Shown: piece after piece, positions 34,868 through 44,247 of the stretch
Position numbering within the stretch: position 1 is the stretch's first letter
Layout: each line of letters begins with the position of its first letter
Assembly (NCBI RefSeq): GCF_000300515.1
Contig: NZ_AMSI01000015.1
Span: 62,001 to 126,000 of the forward strand
Source of the DNA: Nitratireductor indicus C115
GTDB lineage: Bacteria; Pseudomonadota; Alphaproteobacteria; Rhizobiales; Rhizobiaceae
Direction of reading: 5' to 3'
DNA: 64,000 nt
Translations under genes and position numbers: made by a program
The notes under the pieces: model-generated
What the model was told of the DNA's origin: nothing
Databases searched by the model: none
The model's input: only the letters and a program-made list of their open reading frames with translations

Positions 34868-36172
34868 ATGCCGAAACTTACAAAGAGACTCGTCGACGCG
34901 CTGGAGCGCGATCCCAACCGCGATGTGTTCGTTTGGGATACGGAGGTGCGCGGGTTCGGCGTGCGGACGAAGCCGTCCGGAACGAAGACCTTCATCATCC
35001 AGTATCGAAACGAGGAGCGCCGCACGCGCCGGTTAGTGATCGGGCAGTATGGTGTTCTCACGGTGGAGACGGCCCGCGATCTTGCCAAGAAGAAGCTGGC
35101 ATCGGTGATCGACGGCGCCGATCCCTCGCAGGAACGGCGGGCCGCCCGCGAAGGGATGACGGTGGCCGAGGTCTGCGACTGGTATCTGGAAGAGGCCGAG
35201 GCCGGGCGGCTGCTCGGGAGAAACAGGCGTCCCATCAAGCCCTCGTCGGTGGCCGGTGATCGCAGCCGTATCGAGCAGCACATCAAGCCGTTGATCGGAA
35301 CGCGCGTCGTCGCCCATCTGAAACTGGCCGATATTGAGCGCCTCCAGGCCGACATCGCCGTCGGCAGGTCGGCGCGGGAACGCCGGGCCGGGCGCGGCGG
35401 CCAGACGTCGGGCGGCGCGGGCGTGGCCGGGCGCGCTATCAGCACGCTTCGAAGCCTGCTCAATCATGCCCGCCGGCTCGGGATCATCGAACAGAGCCCT
35501 GCGAACGGCGTTCGGGTCATCGCCTCAAACAAGCTGAAACGGCGTCTGAGCGCGGGCGAGGTCCGGCACCTTGGCAAAGTCATGAAGCAGATGGAGCGCG
35601 AAGGCGAGCATCCGACCGGCCTCGCGGCCATCCGCGTCATGCTGCTGACCGGCTTCAGGCGGATGGAAGTGCTGGCAATGCGCAAGGAGTGGGTAGAGCC
35701 GGACAACAATTGCGTAGCCTTCCCCGACACCAAGTCCGGTGCGCAGATGAGGGCGGCCGGTGACGCCGCGATCATGGAACTGATGAGCCAGGGGCAGCGC
35801 AGCACGTCGCCCTATGTCTTTCCCGCCGATTGGGGCGACGGTCATTTCATCGGGGTCGTGCGTGTCCTCGACCGGGTGTGCGCCCGAGCCGGTCTGGAGA
35901 ATGTGACGCCGCATGTGCTGCGCCACACCTTCGCCAGCATAGCGGCCTCGCTGGGGTTTAGCGAACTTACGATCTCGGGCCTGCTCGGGCATGGGCCGAG
36001 AGGGGTGACACAACGCTATGTCCACCTCGATGCCGCTCTCATGATCGCTGCCGATCAGGTCGCGGCTGAGATCGCCAGACTACTCGAGGGAGGTGAGGTC
36101 TTGTCTATGAAGGAAGCAAAGCGTCTTCGGTATTCGCAAGATGTCAGAGCTGCGATGTTTCGCTGTGTATAA
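34868..36172 (+). CDS. int: Tyrosine-type site-specific integrase of the ICE
   Basis: A 434-residue phage-type integrase of the DUF4102 (P4-like) class. The N-terminal arm domain is seen in WDTEVRGFGVRTKPSGTKTF, and the catalytic residues in the C-terminal half are R264 (TGFRRMEVL), K289, H349-x2-R352 (HVLRHTF), H375 (LLGHG) and the nucleophile Y384 (QRYVHLD). P4-type integrases commonly use tRNA 3' ends, consistent with the tRNA-Gly fragment beside it. It reads away from the att site into the element. Confidence 0.95.
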   Translation: MPKLTKRLVDALERDPNRDVFVWDTEVRGFGVRTKPSGTKTFIIQYRNEERRTRRLVIGQYGVLTVETARDLAKKKLASVIDGADPSQERRAAREGMTVAEVCDWYLEEAEAGRLLGRNRRPIKPSSVAGDRSRIEQHIKPLIGTRVVAHLKLADIERLQADIAVGRSARERRAGRGGQTSGGAGVAGRAISTLRSLLNHARRLGIIEQSPANGVRVIASNKLKRRLSAGEVRHLGKVMKQMEREGEHPTGLAAIRVMLLTGFRRMEVLAMRKEWVEPDNNCVAFPDTKSGAQMRAAGDAAIMELMSQGQRSTSPYVFPADWGDGHFIGVVRVLDRVCARAGLENVTPHVLRHTFASIAASLGFSELTISGLLGHGPRGVTQRYVHLDAALMIAADQVAAEIARLLEGGEVLSMKEAKRLRYSQDVRAAMFRCV

Positions 36173-36206
36173 CAATGATGCGCAGCTTTGGAACTCTTTC
36201 GGCAGC

Positions 36207-38060
36207 TTATGTCGTAGTTGGTTCGTCCTCATCGGAACATTCAGGACCTTCCGGAATGCCGACAAACTCTCGTATCTCCCGTTCGTCCAACGTCTCGTGC
36301 TCAAGCAGGCGGCGGGCGGTCCGCTCAAGCAACTCTCGGCGTCCCGCGAGCAGGTCCACGGTCCGGTTAAAGTTATCGTCGACGATCCGGCGCACCTCCT
36401 CGTCGACGGTTGCCGCCGTCTCGTCGGAATAGCCGCGCTCCTGCGGCCCGTACCAGGACTGGTCGGTGGCGAGGAAGGAGCGCCTGTCCTTCTCCAGCGC
36501 GACATGGCCGAGCTTCTCCGACATGCCGTAGCGGGTGACGATGGCGCGGGCGATGTCGGTGACCTTGGCAAGGTCGTCCGCCGCGCCGGTGGAAAGATGT
36601 CCGAACACGATCTTCTCGGCTGCGCGACCGCCGAGAAGGACTGCCATCTTGTTCTCCAACTCTTCGCGCGTCATCAGGAAACGGTCTTCGGTGGGGCGCT
36701 GTATCGTATAGCCTAGCGCGCCGATGCCGCGCGGAATGATCGAGACTTTGTGGACCGGATCGACGCCGGGCAGCGCCATGGCCACCAGCGCATGCCCCAT
36801 CTCGTGATAGGCGACGATCTCGCGTTCCTTCGGATTAAGCAGCCGGTTCCGCTTCTCAAGGCCGGCGACGATACGCTCGACGGCGTTGTTGAAATCCTCC
36901 ATCGTCACGGCATCCGCCTTACGGCGGGTGGCAAGCAGCGTGGCTTCGTTGACAAGATTGGCGAGGTCGGCTCCCGTGAAGCCGGGGGTTAGCGCCGCGA
37001 TTTTTTCCGGTTCGGCGTCCGGCGCAAGCTTCGCCTTCTTCAAGTGCACGTTCAGGATTTGCACGCGGCCGTGTTTGTCCGGCCGGTCGACGAGAACCTG
37101 CCGGTCGAAACGACCCGCGCGCAGCAAAGCCGGGTCTAGGATTTCTGGGCGGTTGGTTGCTGCGAGCAGAACAAGGCCCGTGGATGAATCAAAGCCGTCC
37201 AACTCGACAAGAAGCTGGTTCAGCGTCTGCTCCTTTTCGTCATGCCCGCCTGCCATCGGGCCGATGCCGCGTGCGCGGCCGAGCGCATCGAGCTCGTCAA
37301 TGAAGATGATGGCGGGCGCCTTGGCACGTGCCTGCTCGAAGAGATCGCGCACACGCGCGGCGCCGACGCCGACGAACATCTCGACGAATTCCGAACCCGA
37401 GATAGAGAAGAACGGCACGCCCGCTTCGCCGGCGACGGCTTTTGCAAGCAGTGTCTTGCCGGTGCCGGGCGGACCGACGAGCAGAATGCCCTTCGGCATA
37501 CGCCCCCCTAGCCGTCCATAGCCGTCCGGGTCTTTGAGGAAGTCGACAATCTCCTTGAGTTCGTCCTTGGCCTCGTCGACGCCGGCGACGTCTTTGAAGG
37601 TTACGCCGGTGTCGGACTGGACATAGACCTTGGCCTTGGATTTGCCGATCTGCATGAGACCACCCCCCAATCCTCCGGCACCCATCCTCCGGAGCATGAA
37701 CATCCAGACGCCGACGAACAGCGCGACCGGGACGATCCACGACAGAAGATCGCGCAGGAATGTACTCTCGATCTGCCCGGTGACGACGACATCCCGCTCC
37801 AGGAGCTGACGCGCCAGATCCGGCTCTACTCGCGTGGTGATGAACATTTGGCGGCCGTCGACCGGCTCCTTAAATGTTCCCTGGATGAAGCGGTCCGATA
37901 CCGCCACTTCCGCAATCACGCCCTCGTCGAGATAGGTCTCAAACTGACTGTAGGGAATCTGCACGACCTGCGTGACGGTCGTGAACACATACTGGAAGAG
38001 CATGAAGATGAAAAGCGCTGCAATCCAGTAGCCGATATTGAACTGGGTCTTCTTGTTCAT
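36207..38060 (-). CDS. ftsH: FtsH, membrane AAA+ zinc metalloprotease (island copy)
   Basis: A 617-residue membrane protease that unfolds and degrades damaged membrane and soluble proteins. Membrane helices lie near residues 8-28 and 106-124. The AAA domain has Walker A GPPGTGKT (196-203), Walker B IIFIDE (251-256) and the second region of homology with [19 protein letters not shown]. The zinc site is HEMGH (419-423) instead of the more common HEAGH. The start with MNKKTQ at 38060 places the first helix normally; the long upstream extension is out of character. It is the last gene of the heat-shock-type operon starting with hsp20 at 40753. Presumably a second copy besides a housekeeping FtsH. 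Confidence 0.95.
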   Translation of the reverse strand: MNKKTQFNIGYWIAALFIFMLFQYVFTTVTQVVQIPYSQFETYLDEGVIAEVAVSDRFIQGTFKEPVDGRQMFITTRVEPDLARQLLERDVVVTGQIESTFLRDLLSWIVPVALFVGVWMFMLRRMGAGGLGGGLMQIGKSKAKVYVQSDTGVTFKDVAGVDEAKDELKEIVDFLKDPDGYGRLGGRMPKGILLVGPPGTGKTLLAKAVAGEAGVPFFSISGSEFVEMFVGVGAARVRDLFEQARAKAPAIIFIDELDALGRARGIGPMAGGHDEKEQTLNQLLVELDGFDSSTGLVLLAATNRPEILDPALLRAGRFDRQVLVDRPDKHGRVQILNVHLKKAKLAPDAEPEKIAALTPGFTGADLANLVNEATLLATRRKADAVTMEDFNNAVERIVAGLEKRNRLLNPKEREIVAYHEMGHALVAMALPGVDPVHKVSIIPRGIGALGYTIQRPTEDRFLMTREELENKMAVLLGGRAAEKIVFGHLSTGAADDLAKVTDIARAIVTRYGMSEKLGHVALEKDRRSFLATDQSWYGPQERGYSDETAATVDEEVRRIVDDNFNRTVDLLAGRRELLERTARRLLEHETLDEREIREFVGIPEGPECSDEDEPTTT

Positions 38061-38173
38061 CTCCGTGACAATCCCCTCGAAAGAACGGCGATTGTTTGAC
38101 TGATGCCTACGGCCGGTGGCTTCCCTGCAGGCGGAGAATACTGGCCCGGCACGAAGCCGGGCCAGTGAATGGC

Positions 38174-38533
38174 TCAAGCGGTCGAATATGGCCGCCCCGG
38201 CGTCGACCAAAGACTGCTGGCGGCAACGAACGCGATCACCAGACCCGCCACGACATGCGCAATAGTCGCTGCGTCGAGGTGTGCAAAGCTCAGCAACCAC
38301 GGGGCAATGATCGCCCACAGGCCGAGCCCAAGATTTGTCCATTCTTCGAGCTCATAGAACGCAACCAGCGCGATGCTGGCGATGATCGCGACGGCTGCGC
38401 CAACAATCCAGGCGTTCCAGGCCGCATACGGCTCAGCCGTATAGCCGAGATACCACGGACTAAGCGCAAGACCCAGGCCGACGATGATGTTGATGACATC
38501 GAAAGCCGACCGATTTTCGAAGTACTTCAGCAT
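38174..38533 (-). CDS. SPW-repeat membrane protein
   Basis: A 119-residue integral membrane protein with four hydrophobic helices and two copies of the SPW-type motif (LALSPWYLGY and AIIAPWLLSF). The family's function is unknown. Its place beside ftsH and hsp20 recalls the small HdeD-type membrane proteins of stress-tolerance islands, although the fold family differs. It lies 33 bases downstream of the omega-like gene and 113 bases upstream of ftsH. Confidence 0.8.
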   Translation of the reverse strand: MLKYFENRSAFDVINIIVGLGLALSPWYLGYTAEPYAAWNAWIVGAAVAIIASIALVAFYELEEWTNLGLGLWAIIAPWLLSFAHLDAATIAHVVAGLVIAFVAASSLWSTPGRPYSTA

Positions 38534-38565
38534 CCTATCCTCCTTATTGTCCGGTTTGTTGCTCG

Positions 38566-38862
38566 TCAGTGGATCGTCCCGGCGTGATCCGGGACGTCAG
38601 AATGACCGATGCGAAGCCGATCCCTGCCGGGATCAATCCGCAGCGGTCGCCGCTGCCCGACACGGAAGGGCGCAAGTTCCTCATCCGTGAAGGCGCCGGC
38701 GGCGATCTCGTGAAGTGCGAGGTCCTGTGCCGGCAGGTCTCTCCTGTCGATTCGAGGCTCCTTTCCGGCTTTCAGTGCGCGGCTGCGCATGGCGGCAGCC
38801 AGCGTCAGCGCAAATCTGTCAGGCAGGACCTGCTGGCTATCGAAAACAACAAAAGGGTCCAT
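38566..38862 (-). CDS. RNA polymerase omega-subunit-like protein
   Basis: A 98-residue protein resembling RpoZ. The signature PDRFALTLAAAMRSRALKAG (residues 14-33) matches the omega helix (NRFxLxLxAAxRAR), and DLALHEIAAGAFTDEELAPF corresponds to the second conserved segment (VALREIAxG). Omega assists RNA polymerase assembly and ppGpp binding. ATG 38862 has an AGGTGG ribosome site; ATG 38874 overlaps the upstream gene by ATGA. The C-terminal 30 residues are not recognisable. A mobile accessory omega is unusual. Confidence 0.65.
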   Translation of the reverse strand: MDPFVVFDSQQVLPDRFALTLAAAMRSRALKAGKEPRIDRRDLPAQDLALHEIAAGAFTDEELAPFRVGQRRPLRIDPGRDRLRIGHSDVPDHAGTIH

Positions 38863-38870
38863 GATCCACC

Positions 38871-39599
38871 TCATGCCGCTTCTTTCCGCGACTGGTTCTC
38901 CGACACGTCGCGCTCGAGAGCGAGCAGGGCCTGCTCCACTTCGTCGAGCCTGGAGGGCCGTCCGTTTTCGGGCATGCCTTCGTTGGTCGCCTGATCGATC
39001 AGGTATTCGGTGTAGGCCCAGTTCATGAGAATCGAGCGTTTCGCGTCCAGCGACAAAGTACGATCGCTGACTATTTTCATAGGCGCAGCCCAGTTCGCGG
39101 ATCCGTCGGGATCGTTGCGGTTGGCGGCACCGATCATGGCGCGGCCATAAGTTTCCGAAAGCCGCGACAGGCCCAGCCGATCCAGTGTCGAATCCGAGAA
39201 CGTGCGGCTTGCCCGCCTGTCATCGTCCGTCTCGTTTTTCCTGTCCTGCTCCATTGTCTGAACCCTGTATTGAAGACCCTGACGTTCGGCATAGCGAACA
39301 GCCTGGTCGAGTGTCGGGAAGCACAACTCGACCTGCTGCAAGGTATCCTTGCTTCCGGTGTAGCCCATCAGCGGCTCTATGAAGGACGCGCTGCGGGCCT
39401 CGAACACCAGCTTCCAGCCGTTCCGCGCAGGCGCCGATGTGGTTGCGGAGCGCGATGGCCTGAAAATACGCGCGACCGCGTCGTCGGGAAATACAGACCG
39501 CCCCATGCCCAGCGGCGTCCGCCGGTTGTCGTTGGCTCTTGTGTGGCGACGATGAGCATTTGTGTTGCCGCCGGGCTTGTCGTTGACTTCCATCTCCAT
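38871..39599 (-). CDS. NDUFS4-like (ETC complex I subunit) protein with extra C-terminal domain
   Basis: A 242-residue protein. The centre (about 40-115) matches the ETC complex I/NDUFS4 domain: ARIFRPSRSATTSAPARNGW, then EPLMGYTGSKDTLQQVELCF and a segment ending AVRYAERQGLQYRV. The C-terminal 60 residues (LSLDAKRSILMNWA, then RLDEVEQALLALERD) resemble the small protein at 41484-41828. Normal alphaproteobacterial NDUFS4 is about 100 residues, so this is a fusion. ATG 39599 is chosen over 39605 because of spacing from GGAGG. It overlaps the omega-like gene and follows hsp20, so it belongs to the heat-shock-type operon. Confidence 0.75.
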   Translation of the reverse strand: MEMEVNDKPGGNTNAHRRHTRANDNRRTPLGMGRSVFPDDAVARIFRPSRSATTSAPARNGWKLVFEARSASFIEPLMGYTGSKDTLQQVELCFPTLDQAVRYAERQGLQYRVQTMEQDRKNETDDDRRASRTFSDSTLDRLGLSRLSETYGRAMIGAANRNDPDGSANWAAPMKIVSDRTLSLDAKRSILMNWAYTEYLIDQATNEGMPENGRPSRLDEVEQALLALERDVSENQSRKEAA

Positions 39600-39627
39600 A
39601 GTCATGCCTCCATCCGTTGGCGACGGA

Positions 39628-39657
39628 CCTGACCGGCGGCGGGAGCCGCCGGTCAGG
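39628..39657 (-). promoter_or_regulatory. Intercistronic hairpin between hsp20 and the NDUFS4-like gene
   Basis: A perfect 13-bp stem, CCTGACCGGCGGC with GCCGCCGGTCAGG, closed by a 4-base loop and lacking a T-run. It lies inside the operon just after the stop of the hsp20 gene, so it probably partly terminates or protects the hsp20 mRNA, lowering expression of the downstream genes. Confidence 0.5.
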
Positions 39658-39667
39658 TTGCCGTGCG

Positions 39668-40180
39668 TCAGCTGTTGATGGCGATACGCCTGACCTGCGA
39701 CTGCGCCTTCTCGGTCTTGGGAAGGACGAGGTTGAGCACGCCATTCTTGAACCTAGCGTCGATCTTGTCCTCGACGATTTCCGTGCCGACCGGAATGCGA
39801 CGCTCGAAGCGACCGTAGATCCGTTCGGAGAACTGCTTCTCCTTGTCTTCGGTTTCGGAGCGCTTCTCGCCGCGCAGCGTCAGCACGCCATCATCAAGCA
39901 GGACTTCGATGTCCTTTTCCTCGAGACCGGGCACCTCGGCGGTTATGCGGATCTCCTTGTCGGTCTCGGAGATTTCAACGCTCGGCCATCCTGCTCCGAA
40001 TCCGGACAGAGCGCCAAGAGCCGGCAGGTTTCGGTCAAAGGAACGAAAGACATCATCGAACAGCCGGTTCACTTCGCGATGCAGCGACAGGAACGGGTTA
40101 CGCTCGTCCTCACGATAGACGGTGGGAGCCTGGCTGGTGCTCGTGTTGCGGCCCCATGGAATAAGGTCACGTACGTTCAT
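39668..40180 (-). CDS. hsp20: Hsp20/alpha-crystallin small heat-shock protein (class A-like)
   Basis: A 170-residue holdase chaperone. The alpha-crystallin domain spans about residues 60-160 (WPSVEISETDKEIRITAEVP to NGVLNLVLPK), with the GVLTLRGEK strand. The N-terminal region (NPFLSLHREVNRLFDDVFRS) is typical of HspA-like island proteins. The C-terminal I-x-I motif appears as RRIAI. ATG 40180 gives proper spacing from AAGGAGA; ATG 40186 is nearly on top of it. It is the second gene of the heat-shock-type operon. Confidence 0.95.
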   Translation of the reverse strand: MNVRDLIPWGRNTSTSQAPTVYREDERNPFLSLHREVNRLFDDVFRSFDRNLPALGALSGFGAGWPSVEISETDKEIRITAEVPGLEEKDIEVLLDDGVLTLRGEKRSETEDKEKQFSERIYGRFERRIPVGTEIVEDKIDARFKNGVLNLVLPKTEKAQSQVRRIAINS

Positions 40181-40224
40181 GGTCATTCTCCTTTCTGTTC
40201 TCGATTGTGCACAGCTTTGCCGTT

Positions 40225-40248
40225 GGCGCCGGGCGGATGCCCGGCGCC
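40225..40248 (-). promoter_or_regulatory. Intercistronic hairpin between the two hsp20 genes
   Basis: GGCGCCGGGC (40225-40234) pairs perfectly with GCCCGGCGCC (40239-40248) across a 4-base loop, without a T-run. It lies in the 93-base gap between the stop of the upstream hsp20 and the start of the second. It may tune relative expression. I see no typical ROSE thermosensor shape around the ribosome site. Confidence 0.5.
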
Positions 40249-40273
40249 TCGTGATCGCTTGTTGATCGTCGAA

Positions 40274-40753
40274 TCAGGCTGCGATCTTCTCGGCGGTGTG
40301 CGTGTTGGCTTCGATCCGCGCCGGTGTGGCTTCGCTGGTGATCTCGATCCGGCGCGGCTTCATCTCTTCGGGGATTTCGCGCTTGAGTTCGATGGTCAGC
40401 AGCCCATTGACCAAGCTCGCGTTCTCAACCCGCACATGGTCGGCCAACTGGAAGCGGCGCTGGAACGAACGCCCGGCAATGCCGCGGTGGAGATACTCGA
40501 CATTGTCGTCACCCGACTTCTGGCCGGCGACGATCAGCAGGTTCTGCTCCTGCGTAATCGTCAACTCGTCCTGGCTGAAGCCGGCCACCGCCATGGTGAT
40601 GCGGTAGTCGTCCTCGCCAAGCCGGGCGATGTCATAGGGAGGCCAGTTGTCGATGCTCTCTACGCGGTTTGCGGCTTCGAGCGCGTGCAGCATTCGGTCG
40701 AAGCCAACGCTCGACCGGAACAGGGGAGTAAAATCGAAAGTCGTGGTTCTCAT
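40274..40753 (-). CDS. ibpA: Hsp20 small heat-shock protein (IbpA-like)
   Basis: A 159-residue IbpA/HspH-type holdase. The N-terminus MRTTTFDFTPLFRSSVGFDR and the alpha-crystallin domain (DDYRITMAVAGFSQDELTIT to NGLLTIELKRE) are characteristic of class A rhizobial sHsps. ATG 40753 follows GGAGGATGTGGCT and is preferred over an upstream in-frame ATG. It is the first gene of a six-gene minus-strand operon (two hsp20, NDUFS4-like, omega-like, SPW, ftsH) preceded by a CTTGAAA/ACCAGAT promoter. Confidence 0.95.
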   Translation of the reverse strand: MRTTTFDFTPLFRSSVGFDRMLHALEAANRVESIDNWPPYDIARLGEDDYRITMAVAGFSQDELTITQEQNLLIVAGQKSGDDNVEYLHRGIAGRSFQRRFQLADHVRVENASLVNGLLTIELKREIPEEMKPRRIEITSEATPARIEANTHTAEKIAA

Positions 40754-40839
40754 AGCCACATCCTCCTTGAAGCAACATGGGTACAAGATGGTCCGGTTCA
40801 CCCGGGCGCCACCCCTTTTTTGGCAGCGGCGCAGGATCG

Positions 40840-40868
40840 ATCTGGTTGCGCGGTTTTTCGGTTTCAAG
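40840..40868 (-). promoter_or_regulatory. Sigma-32-type (RpoH) promoter of the hsp20-ftsH operon
   Basis: On the minus strand CTTGAAA (40868-40862), a 15-base spacer and ACCAGAT (40846-40840) match the groES promoter at 42034-42062 almost exactly. CTTGAAA is the RpoH -35 consensus; the -10 is a divergent relative of CCCCATnT. It lies about 90 bases before the ibpA-like start. The rest of the roughly 440-base gap up to the usg gene holds no gene I can support. Confidence 0.65.
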
Positions 40869-41192
40869 AGGTTGGCAAGGAAAAAATTCCCTGCTCGATT
40901 TCAATGGGTTCAGGGTTGGGAGCCCAGCCTGACTTTTTTCTTTCGATCTCGGAAGACATGCGGGAAAGACCTATGGTGGATCATTTCCGTTCCGGGCCCG
41001 GTCGATCACGATCTGGCGGCGAGCCTGATCGCCACCGGGCCGGCATCGAGGATTTACGGGAAGCCTGGTAACTGGTTGAAAAATGACAAAGCCCTGATCG
41101 GCGCGGGACGCCCCTGCCGGATACGAGCACTCCTGCGTTGATCTATCTATTCGGACCGCAGGATCAGCCTGACTGTGGCCGGCCTCCGTCGA

Positions 41193-41471
41193 TCAGTGAA
41201 TGGATATGATCCCATCGACCGCCTTCCACTCGGAAGGCTGGATTAACCGATGGTGGGCGATGCTCACCGAGTGCAGCGCGCCCTCCAACGTCTCGGTCCA
41301 GTAGTCAAGAAAGCCCCTCAATTCAGGAAACCCAGGCGCCAGATCGTAGTCCTGCCAGACATAGACCTGCAGCAAGCTCGGGTGATCCGGCAAGTGATAG
41401 TGGATCTCTGCCGTGGTCAGGCCGTAGCCATCCATCTGCATGCGAAATTCGCGACTGACGATTGCTGCCAT
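41193..41471 (-). CDS. usg: Usg-family protein
   Basis: A 92-residue cytoplasmic protein matching the Usg family (first described upstream of trpF in Caulobacter). Recognisable segments are FRMQMDGYGLTTAEIHYHLP, DHPSLLQVYVWQDYDLAPGF and SVSIAHHRLIQPSEWKAVDG. No biochemical role is established. Copies are usually chromosomal and single; here it sits between heat-shock genes on a mobile element. It follows the 41484-41828 gene by 12 bases on the same strand. Confidence 0.85.
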   Translation of the reverse strand: MAAIVSREFRMQMDGYGLTTAEIHYHLPDHPSLLQVYVWQDYDLAPGFPELRGFLDYWTETLEGALHSVSIAHHRLIQPSEWKAVDGIISIH

Positions 41472-41483
41472 TGCTTACTCCTT

Positions 41484-41828
41484 CTATGCGTCCAGCCTTT
41501 CCCTTTCGCCCGCCGAATGCCGGACAACTCGCTCGCGATCGCTCGCATCCCGGTCGAGCCGGCGCAGCGCATCCATGATGTCGTCGAAGGCCACCGGCTT
41601 CTGCGCGCCCGGCGGCTGACGCAAGGCAGGCATCGAATCCACCGCACAGGCATCTGACGCCCATGACGACAGGATGGCGCGCTTCTCGCCTCGGTCGAGC
41701 GTGGCGTCACGCAGTACGTCGTCGGGATGCCGGTAGTGGCGGGCCGGCGAGAGCAGCCGGTCGAGCGCGATGTCGTCGGCCTGCGGCGCGAGCGAGGGAA
41801 TGATCGTCGAAAAAGCGGTTCGGCCCAT
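41484..41828 (-). CDS. Small protein sharing the C-terminal domain of the NDUFS4-like protein
   Basis: A 114-residue protein of unknown function. Its middle (ATLDRGEKRAILSSWASD, then AFDDIMDALRRLDRD) aligns with the C-terminus of the NDUFS4-like protein at 38871 (TLSLDAKRSILMNWA, then RLDEVEQALLALERD). Both genes lie in the stress island, so the domain is probably a helical interaction module. ATG 41828 follows AGGAGGAATACG. It is the upstream partner of usg and diverges from groES. Confidence 0.6.
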   Translation of the reverse strand: MGRTAFSTIIPSLAPQADDIALDRLLSPARHYRHPDDVLRDATLDRGEKRAILSSWASDACAVDSMPALRQPPGAQKPVAFDDIMDALRRLDRDASDRERVVRHSAGERERLDA

Positions 41829-41989
41829 CGTATTCCTCCTTCCGTTGTTGCCGTTCCGGAACCCCATGTCGATCAAGTTTCGACCCCTTAAATCCGAGGC
41901 GACGATCGTGAGATTTTGTTCGATCGGTAGGAAAATTCAAGTCCTGTCGCGACCAAGTGGGCGCGACTTTAGCTCATGATTCCATGGCA

Positions 41990-42016
41990 CTAGCAGCTGG
42001 TTCCGGCGAGTGCCAA
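41990..42016. promoter_or_regulatory. Degenerate CIRCE-like element upstream of groES
   Basis: CTAGCAGCT-N9-GAGTGCCAA has the spacing of a CIRCE (HrcA) operator. The right arm is 8 of 9 to consensus, while the left arm matches only the central TAGCA. It lies about 150 bases before groES and just upstream of the RpoH-type promoter. It may be a decayed HrcA site. Confidence 0.35.
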
Positions 42017-42033
42017 AATTTTTGCCTTTCCCT

Positions 42034-42062
42034 CTTGAAATCGAAAAACGCCAAAACCAGAT
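42034..42062 (+). promoter_or_regulatory. Sigma-32-type (RpoH) promoter of groESL
   Basis: CTTGAAA (42034-42040), 15 bases and ACCAGAT (42056-42062) match the promoter before the ibpA-like gene with the same spacing and nearly the same spacer start (CGAAAAAC). It lies about 105 bases upstream of groES. Confidence 0.65.
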
Positions 42063-42166
42063 CGCTATGCGCGCGACGCCGACAAGGGTTGCGCGGCCCC
42101 GCTCTGGTCCTCCCGGATCGGCGCGGAGGGATCTCTCAAAATCTGTTTGTCCTTGAGGAGAACGAT

Positions 42167-42481
42167 ATGACGTTCCGTCCATTACATGACCGTATCCTGG
42201 TTCGCCGCATCGAAGCCGACGAGAAAACCGCGGGTGGTATCATCATCCCCGACACCGCCAAGGAAAAGCCGAGCGAAGGCGAAGTCATCGCCGTTGGCCC
42301 GGGTGCGCGCGACGATGCGGGCAAGATCATTGAACTCGACGTCAAGGTCGGCGACCGCATCCTGTTCGGCAAGTGGTCCGGCACCGAGATCCGGCTCAAC
42401 GGCGAAGACCTGCTCATCATGAAGGAAAGCGACGTGATGGGCGTCATCGAACAGCCCGCCACGCTGAAGAAGGCCGCCTGA
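42167..42481 (+). CDS. groES: GroES co-chaperonin
   Basis: A 104-residue Cpn10 protein with the start [20 protein letters not shown], the mobile loop [20 protein letters not shown] and the C-terminal ESDVMGVIE. It caps GroEL during folding cycles. ATG 42167 follows a GAGGAG site. It is co-transcribed with groEL, which starts 69 bases downstream. Alphaproteobacteria commonly have several groESL copies; this one is on the mobile element. Confidence 0.97.
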   Translation: MTFRPLHDRILVRRIEADEKTAGGIIIPDTAKEKPSEGEVIAVGPGARDDAGKIIELDVKVGDRILFGKWSGTEIRLNGEDLLIMKESDVMGVIEQPATLKKAA

Positions 42482-42538
42482 CGGATTCGTCGACCATTAA
42501 CCAGTCCCACCAACCAGTCAACGAAAGCTGCCTATTGA

Positions 42539-44176
<1,638 letters not shown>

Positions 44177-44193
44177 GGATCTGGCGCTGAAAG

Positions 44194-44220
44194 TGACCGC
44201 TCCCGTATCAGGAGCGGTCA
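44194..44220 (+). terminator. Stem-loop after groEL
   Basis: TGACCGCTCC (44194-44203) pairs perfectly with GGAGCGGTCA (44211-44220) across a 7-base loop, starting 17 bases after the groEL stop. It lacks a clear T-run, so it may be a weak terminator or an mRNA 3' stabiliser. Confidence 0.5.
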
Positions 44221-44247
44221 GGAGCAAAGCATAGATCGGAGACTGAC

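Noticed and set aside
38174-38533. HdeD acid-resistance protein
   Set aside because: The SPW/APW motifs and four-helix pattern fit the SPW-repeat family, not HdeD (DUF308), although the context is similar.
40754-41192. A plus-strand gene in the gap upstream of the ibpA-like gene
   Set aside because: The plus-strand frames there lack ribosome sites and overlap the RpoH-type promoter and hsp20 gene as shadows.
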